From the NCBI GenBank assembly GCA_030149115.1, contig JASBSE010000092.1, forward strand, positions 1 to 12,172: 12,172 nucleotides of DNA, read 5' to 3'. Both the position numbers and the translations under genes were made by a program. Shown here piece by piece: positions 7,877 to 12,172 of the stretch. Source of the DNA: Winogradskyella sp. (GTDB taxonomy: Bacteria; Bacteroidota; Bacteroidia; Flavobacteriales; Flavobacteriaceae). Within the stretch, counting starts at the first letter, position 1. Each line of letters begins with the position of its first letter. The notes beneath the pieces are model-generated. The model did not search any database and was not told the origin of the DNA. It was given only the letters and a program-made list of their open reading frames with translations.

Positions 7877-8599
7877 ATGAGTATAATAAAAGTTTTAGTA
7901 GTTGAAGATGAAATTATTATAGCAGATAATATAAGTAATGCACTAGAAAGCTTGGGTTATAATGTGTTAGAGCCAGCAATAAATTTTACAGAAGCAATTA
8001 ATATAATTGAGAATGATAAACCTGATATTGCAATATTAGATGTTCAGCTTTCAGGTAAAAAAACAGGCATAGACTTAGCAAAAGTAATTATAGAAAAGCA
8101 CGGTTTCCCTTTTATTTTTTTAACATCAAACTCAGATGAATTAACATTAAATGAGGCTAAACAAGTATCGCCTTCGGCCTATTTAGTTAAGCCATTTTCA
8201 AAAAGAGAGCTCTATACATCTATAGAGGTGGCTCTTTACAATCATTCTCAAAAGCAAAAGGTATTTGCAAATAATCAAATTGAAGAGACTGATTCATTAT
8301 TCCTTAAAGTAAAAGGAGTATATCAAAAAATTGAGTTCAATGATATCCTTTATTTACAGAGCGATCACGTATATATTGAGATATTTCTTACCAATAGTAA
8401 AACAATTTTGGCCAGAGCTACACTAAACGAAATGTTAGACAGGTTATCTAAAGATTTTATTAAAGTTCACAGAAGCTTTATAATAAATTCCAATTTTTTA
8501 ACTCAAATATCTAGCAATACTTTAAAGGTTAATGATGCTGTAATTCCCATAGGGAAGAAATTCCGACAAGTAATTTTAGAAAAAGTAAACTATATGTAA
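7877..8599 (+). CDS. Response regulator, receiver plus LytTR DNA-binding domain
   Basis: A 240-residue cytoplasmic transcription regulator. The receiver domain (about 3-122) has the acidic pocket in VEDE (Glu10, Asp11), phosphoacceptor Asp55 in AILDVQL, Thr83 and Lys105 (VKPF), so it should accept phosphate from the upstream kinase. The C-terminal LytTR domain (about 133-240) shows the family hallmarks IEFNDILYLQSDHVYIEIF and FIKVHRSFIINSNFL; this domain binds direct repeats spaced about two helical turns apart. Start: the ATG at 7877 gives a standard MSIIKVLVVEDE beginning; the GTG at 7874 would add one residue only. It follows the kinase gene by 39 bp without an intervening terminator. Immediately downstream lies an array of boxes with exactly the spacing expected for LytTR binding, which may be its own target. 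No clear terminator follows the stop. Confidence 0.96.
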   Translation: MSIIKVLVVEDEIIIADNISNALESLGYNVLEPAINFTEAINIIENDKPDIAILDVQLSGKKTGIDLAKVIIEKHGFPFIFLTSNSDELTLNEAKQVSPSAYLVKPFSKRELYTSIEVALYNHSQKQKVFANNQIEETDSLFLKVKGVYQKIEFNDILYLQSDHVYIEIFLTNSKTILARATLNEMLDRLSKDFIKVHRSFIINSNFLTQISSNTLKVNDAVIPIGKKFRQVILEKVNYM

Positions 8600-8629
8600 A
8601 TGTTAAAGCTTTGGTGTGGGATTTATCTT

Positions 8630-8712
8630 TTCGTAACATATTTTGAGTCGTTCGTAACATAATATGTTAACAATTCACGGCTAAAAGTTAATTTTATTTC
8701 GGAATATGTTAA
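8630..8712. promoter_or_regulatory. Array of five GTTA boxes at 21-bp pitch, candidate LytTR operator
   Basis: TTCGTAACATA occurs twice, at 8630-8640 and 8651-8661, exactly 21 bp apart. On the other strand orientation, AATATGTTAA occurs at 8661-8670 and 8703-8712, with TAAAAGTTAA at 8682-8691 between them, so the GTTAA cores at 8666, 8687 and 8708 are also exactly 21 bp apart. The two orientations meet in a perfect 15-bp palindrome, TAACATA-A-TATGTTA (8655-8669). LytTR regulators are known to bind direct repeats with a GTT core about two helical turns apart, and a LytTR gene ends just 30 bp upstream. Binding by that protein is inferred. Confidence 0.6.
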
Positions 8713-8768
8713 GGAGTAAATTAAATTTTGATACGTGAAAATTTACAGTTCATCGAACTGCATATTCC
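8701..8768. other. Inverted-repeat cluster able to form a three-way junction
   Basis: Three perfectly paired stems fit together: outer GGAATATG (8701-8708) with CATATTCC (8761-8768); TAAATTTT (8722-8729) with AAAATTTA (8738-8745) around an 8-nt loop; and CAGTTC (8746-8751) with GAACTG (8755-8760) around ATC. The second, third and outer stems abut with no unpaired bases, leaving one 13-nt linker (8709-8721). This may be a structured RNA, for example in the response-regulator 3' UTR, or a DNA operator. I match it to no known RNA family; it lacks the hammerhead core. Confidence 0.5.
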
Positions 8769-8903
8769 ACTTAACTTATAATATATGTCGTTCAACTAAA
8801 ATAGAATTATAATTTTAACTAATTGATAATATTGTAACTATATTTCGGATGGAAATGAATAATTTCTACAGTTATTTTACACTATGTGAAATTTTGAAAT
8901 AGG

Positions 8904-8943
8904 TTAATCTTGCTAAATAAAACCTGAAGTTGATTAATAGCAA
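8904..8943. other. Interleaved inverted repeat (pseudoknot order)
   Basis: TTAATC-TTGCTA (8904-8915) is followed 16 nt later by GATTAA-TAGCAA (8932-8943). Each half of the first unit is the exact reverse complement of the corresponding half of the second, in order A-B-A'-B', which is the order of an H-type pseudoknot rather than a simple hairpin. An alternative AGGTT/AACCT stem (8901-8905, 8921-8925) competes with it. AT-rich sequence makes chance matches fairly likely. Confidence 0.35.
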
Positions 8944-9059
8944 ATCTCTTCACTCATTTATTTGGTTTTTTATATAACAATAAGGATTTTTTGAATCCAA
9001 AAAGAGTGTATATAAATCACAAATGAAGTTTTTTTATTGAAAAACCTCACAAAAAAAAT

Positions 9060-9089
9060 TTGTTTATTACACTTTGTCGAATATATTTG
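9060..9089 (+). promoter_or_regulatory. Predicted promoter of the giant surface-protein gene
   Basis: TTG at 9060-9062 and TATATTTG at 9082-9089 are separated by 19 bp, an exact fit to the Bacteroidota housekeeping consensus (TTG, 17-23 bp, TANNTTTG). Transcription should start near 9096, giving a leader of about 58 nt. An A-rich tract (9049-9058) lies directly upstream. Confidence 0.8.
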
Positions 9090-9092
9090 CAC

Positions 9093-9120
9093 TTAATCGA
9101 TGATTGAAAACATCGTTTAA
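9093..9120 (+). promoter_or_regulatory. Palindrome/hairpin at the start of the surface-protein leader
   Basis: TTAA-T-CGATG (9093-9102) and CATCG-T-TTAA (9111-9120) pair with a single T-T mismatch around an 8-nt loop. It overlaps the predicted transcription start, so it could be a 5' mRNA-stabilising hairpin or an operator placed to block RNA polymerase. Confidence 0.45.
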
Positions 9121-9154
9121 TATAATTTGAATTATACATCAACTATATAGTAAT

Positions 9155-12100
9155 ATGGAAATCTCTACTCGATTCTCTTTAAAATCTATGGCTATTAATC
9201 TTGCTATAGTTTTTTCATTTTTATCATTTTCCCAAGTTTTTTCTCAAACAGATATTGGAGGAGTGATAAATAGTTATGAAGCTGTAACTAGTATAACTAA
9301 TCCAGGATGTACTACTTGTGATACCACTCCTGGCTGTTTAAACCAAATTGACGTAGCTGATGCGTCTGCTTTTTCTGTAGGCGATAAAGCTTTAATAGTA
9401 CAACTTAAAGGTGCTACAATAGACCAGTCTAATACTGCTACAGGTGGTACGATAACTGATTTAGGAAATGCAGGTAACTATGAATTTTTTGATATTAGTT
9501 CTATAGTTGGTAACTCTATATTTCCTACAGCTCCTTTAAAAAATACTTATGATAGTGTTGGATTAGTGCAAATAGTAAGAGTTCCAAATTACTCTGGCGA
9601 TGTAAATATAGTTTCAGAATTACAGGCCTTACCATGGGATGATGTTGCAGGAGAGGGAGGTATTATAGCCTTATTTGTAGAGGGGACTTTAACGTTTAAT
9701 GCTAATATTAATGCTTCAGGTTCTGGATATATTGGTGTTCAGATGTCAGTCAATGGATTGCCTGATGACTGTTCTATAGCTCCAAATACACAATATAATA
9801 TGCCAACAGGAAATACTGATGGCTGGTTTAAAGGTGGAGGTGTTGCTGTAGCTGGTGTAAACAACGTTAAAGGTAGATCACCTCTTGGAAATGGTGGTGG
9901 CTCTGGTGTTTCAGGTGATACTGGTGGTGGTGGTGGTGCCAACTATGGCTCTGGTGGTATTGGAGGTAATAGATGGTGTGATTTTGGTACTGTTGCAGGT
10001 GGTATTGGTGGAAATGGACTTTCTACTTTTATTGCTAATCAAAATAGAGTTTTCTTTGGTGGTGCTGGTGGTGCAGGATTTGTAACAACAAATAACCCTT
10101 CTCAGGCCTCAAATGGTGGAGGTATTGTAGTATTGCGAGCAGAAACAATTGTAGGTAATGGTTTTACGATTGATGCTTCTGGTACTAATGCTTTAGCAGT
10201 AAACCCAGTAGGTGCTCCAGATGGTGGAGGCGGTGGAGGTGCAGGTGGATCTGTTGCTTTTGACGTAAAATCATATACAGGAACAATTAATATTGATATA
10301 AGTGGTGGTGATGGCCAAACTTTAAATACTGATATTGTCCACGGACCTGGTGGAGGTGGAGGTGGAGGTGTTTTTCTACACAACCTTACAACTGTTCCGG
10401 CAGGTATAACTATTGACTTAACAGGAGGTACAGCTGGTACGCATACTGGTGCTCAGAGTGGTAATTCTAATGGAGCGGCAGATGGTTCACCGGGTGGGAT
10501 AATAAGTTATTACAACTTTGTTGAAACAATTAATACCGATAACACTCTTGGAACTAATGATGGTATTCCAGATATATGTGATCTAGATTCTGATAATGAT
10601 GGGATTTTAGATTCTGTTGAAGATGGTGGAACAGGTGTAGATCCTTCTTTAGATGAAGATGGTGATGGTATACCAAATTATATTGATCAGAGTGATCCAG
10701 GTGTTCCAGCTTTTGTAGATGCAAATGGAGATGGAGTCAATGATGTTTATGATACTGATGGAGATGGTACTCCTGATTTTCAAGATTTAGATAGTGATAA
10801 TGATGGTTGCTTTGATTCTATAGAATCGGGTGGAACGGACTCTAATAATGATGGTTTTTTAGATGGTGATGGCTTTAATGCTTTTGGTCAAGTAACTACT
10901 GGAGGAGCAATTACTGATGGATATGATGGGTATTCAGGGAATGAAACAATTGCTACAGAAGTAAATTATAATGCGTTAACTAATCAAACAGCAATAGCTA
11001 ATGATGTAATTACATTTACTGTTGAAAATCAGTCAATAACTAGTACTACAGTTTATACAGGTACAGCTCCTAATACTTTACCAGATTATAATGATCCTTC
11101 AGCAACTACTGGTACTTCTGGTTTTATGTATCAATGGTATTTAGGTGATCCTACAACCACAGGAGTGCCTTTATCTAACGATGCTACATATTCCGGTGTT
11201 AATAGTGCTAGTTTAAATGTTGTAACTGATTCATCTTTAGATGGCAATCAATATTGTGTTGTTATAACAAACACAAGTAGTCTCTGTGAGAATATTACTT
11301 GTGCAACGTTAACAGTTCTTGACCCATGTGATGCACTTGTCTCAGGAAATTTAGATACAGATGGTGATGGTGTTAGTGATTATTGTGATCAAGATGATGA
11401 TAATGATGGTATTTTAGATATTAATGATGTTAATTGTTCTTCTGGACCATTAGCATTAGGTCAGACCTTTTCCGATAATACTGGGTCTAACTTTAACCCA
11501 GAGTATATATCGAATGTTTATGCCTATGGTGGAGCAAGTGTAACATTTGGATATGAACCTTATGGTGGATCCGCTTGGAACTTAAGTGGTGTTTCTAACC
11601 AAAATAATGCTGCAATATTACCTGATGGAGAATATATCAATACAATAGCAGATGGTACAACCTATCCTGATAATGATCGTGTTAGGTATTATTTCACATT
11701 TTCTGAACCTGTTTATAATGTCAATTTTAAATTAGGAGGTCTTGATGATTATGATAGAGCAGATTTTTTTGCAACCAATGGTTCTGATAATTTACCAGTT
11801 AATATTTCTGATGTAAACATAGGAGCAAATCTTACAATAAATGGTCAGAGTGCAGTTACTGGTGCATCGGCAAACGCAAACGCTCCAGCAAATAGTATAG
11901 CTATTCAAGTTGAAGGGCCAGTTACAGAAATAGTAATTACTGTTGGTAAGCAAGATGGTGATGAAGCAGCAAATGTAGAGTTACAATTTTATGAAATGCA
12001 ATATTGCGTGGCAATAGATACAGATGGTGATGGCGTCAATGATATTGTAGATTTAGATTCAGATAATGATGGTATTTATGATGTAGACGAAGTAGGTGGA

Positions 12101-12172
12101 GTAGATGCAAATAATGATGGTATGGCAGACGGAGTTGTTGATCCTACAACAGGTATACCGTCAACTGCAGGA
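9155..12172 (+). CDS. Giant secreted Gly-rich/TSP3-repeat surface protein (3'-truncated by window edge)
   Basis: An open frame of 1006 codons with no stop before the window ends, so the true protein is larger. In order: signal peptide (about 1-31, ending FSQVFSQ); an N-terminal beta-rich domain (about 36-240) with a Cys cluster C52/C55/C61 and the pattern DASAFSVGDKALIVQLKGA, which I have seen in Cytophaga/Flavobacteria adhesin-like proteins; a Gly-rich region (about 240-405, with a run of seven Gly from 399); TSP3-like calcium repeats of DxDxDG type at 468-575, 734-755 and 955-1006; an Ig-like domain (about 650-723, YQWY...NQYCVVITN); and a beta-sandwich-like domain (762-952). It is probably exported and displayed on the cell surface as an adhesin or matrix protein; a type IX secretion C-terminal domain would be expected beyond the window. 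No Shine-Dalgarno is visible; the ATG directly precedes the signal peptide. Confidence 0.85.
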   Translation, partial: MEISTRFSLKSMAINLAIVFSFLSFSQVFSQTDIGGVINSYEAVTSITNPGCTTCDTTPGCLNQIDVADASAFSVGDKALIVQLKGATIDQSNTATGGTITDLGNAGNYEFFDISSIVGNSIFPTAPLKNTYDSVGLVQIVRVPNYSGDVNIVSELQALPWDDVAGEGGIIALFVEGTLTFNANINASGSGYIGVQMSVNGLPDDCSIAPNTQYNMPTGNTDGWFKGGGVAVAGVNNVKGRSPLGNGGGSGVSGDTGGGGGANYGSGGIGGNRWCDFGTVAGGIGGNGLSTFIANQNRVFFGGAGGAGFVTTNNPSQASNGGGIVVLRAETIVGNGFTIDASGTNALAVNPVGAPDGGGGGGAGGSVAFDVKSYTGTINIDISGGDGQTLNTDIVHGPGGGGGGGVFLHNLTTVPAGITIDLTGGTAGTHTGAQSGNSNGAADGSPGGIISYYNFVETINTDNTLGTNDGIPDICDLDSDNDGILDSVEDGGTGVDPSLDEDGDGIPNYIDQSDPGVPAFVDANGDGVNDVYDTDGDGTPDFQDLDSDNDGCFDSIESGGTDSNNDGFLDGDGFNAFGQVTTGGAITDGYDGYSGNETIATEVNYNALTNQTAIANDVITFTVENQSITSTTVYTGTAPNTLPDYNDPSATTGTSGFMYQWYLGDPTTTGVPLSNDATYSGVNSASLNVVTDSSLDGNQYCVVITNTSSLCENITCATLTVLDPCDALVSGNLDTDGDGVSDYCDQDDDNDGILDINDVNCSSGPLALGQTFSDNTGSNFNPEYISNVYAYGGASVTFGYEPYGGSAWNLSGVSNQNNAAILPDGEYINTIADGTTYPDNDRVRYYFTFSEPVYNVNFKLGGLDDYDRADFFATNGSDNLPVNISDVNIGANLTINGQSAVTGASANANAPANSIAIQVEGPVTEIVITVGKQDGDEAANVELQFYEMQYCVAIDTDGDGVNDIVDLDSDNDGIYDVDEVGGVDANNDGMADGVVDPTTGIPSTAG
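10592..12072 (+). repeat. In-frame GATAATGATGG repeats encoding DNDG calcium loops
   Basis: The identical 11-mer GATAATGATGG occurs at 10592-10602, 10796-10806, 11399-11409 and 12062-12072, always in the same codon frame and encoding Asp-Asn-Asp-Gly (residues 480, 548, 749 and 970). Flanking codons also resemble each other (LDSDNDGI.D). These are the cores of the TSP3-like calcium-binding repeats and offer sites for recombination within the gene. Confidence 0.85.

Larger units (their letters stand above)
8600..9154. other. 555-bp non-coding region before the giant surface-protein gene
   Basis: No frame here looks like a gene. From left to right it holds: 21-bp phased GTTA boxes (8630-8712); a group of perfect inverted repeats that can form a three-way junction (8701-8768); an AT-rich stretch (8769-8900) without clear structure; an inverted repeat with interleaved arms (8904-8943); two weak hairpins, GGATT...AATCC (8984-8998) and GAAGTTTTT...AAAAACCTC (9025-9048); a canonical promoter (9060-9089); and a leader hairpin (9093-9120). 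It is long for a space between a regulator and the next gene on the same strand in this window. Confidence 0.75.

Noticed and set aside
8701..8768. Self-cleaving ribozyme (hammerhead) as explanation of the three-way junction
   Set aside because: The conserved CUGANGA and GAAA core positions are not present at the junction.
9025..9048. Strong terminator before the surface-protein promoter
   Set aside because: The hairpin is almost all A-T with one mismatch and is followed by A's rather than T's on the plus strand; too weak to call.
9739..10383. Minus-strand Pro-rich open frames and a plus-strand Val-rich open frame in the Gly-rich region
   Set aside because: They are frame shadows of Gly codon runs (GGT/GGA read backward gives Pro) inside a continuous coding frame that starts at 9155.
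1..12172. CRISPR array, tRNA, rRNA, transposase or integrase gene
   Set aside because: No spacer-repeat pattern, cloverleaf with tRNA-type conserved bases, rRNA core, or recombinase motif was seen in the window.

Overview
The window looks like chromosomal DNA of a member of the Flavobacteriaceae (Bacteroidota). The evidence is the AT-rich sequence, start sites without a clear Shine-Dalgarno, two promoter-like sites of the Bacteroidota TANNTTTG type, a DUF3467 gene directly after rpoC, a TPR-type HisKA_2 kinase paired with a LytTR regulator, and a giant secreted Gly-rich protein with TSP3-like repeats. Species cannot be told from the sequence alone.

Layout. 2-3088 (+) is the C-terminal 1028 residues of RNA polymerase beta' (rpoC), ending at an intrinsic terminator (3127-3161). 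3181-3498 (+) is a DUF3467 protein; its last 45 bp are repeated 82 bp further on, outside the gene. A bidirectional hairpin terminator (3771-3807) separates this block from two minus-strand genes: a 76-aa YjdI-type [4Fe-4S] protein (3828-4058) and peptide chain release factor 3 (prfC, 4200-5789). Divergent from prfC is a two-gene signalling unit: a secreted-sensor histidine kinase (5897-7837) and its LytTR response regulator (7877-8599).

Then comes a 555-bp non-coding region (8600-9154), the part that most deserves attention. It starts with GTTA-type boxes at an exact 21-bp pitch, as expected for a LytTR binding array. These overlap a set of perfect inverted repeats that can fold as a compact three-way junction (8701-8768). 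A second inverted repeat with pseudoknot order lies at 8904-8943. The region ends in a canonical promoter (9060-9089) and a leader hairpin.

This promoter drives a very large secreted surface protein that starts at 9155 and is still open at the window end (1006 codons visible). It has a signal peptide, a conserved-looking N-terminal beta domain, a Gly-rich region, TSP3-like DxDxDG calcium repeats, an Ig-like domain and a beta-sandwich domain. A plausible but unproven reading is that the kinase/LytTR pair senses an envelope signal and controls the intergenic array and perhaps the surface protein.
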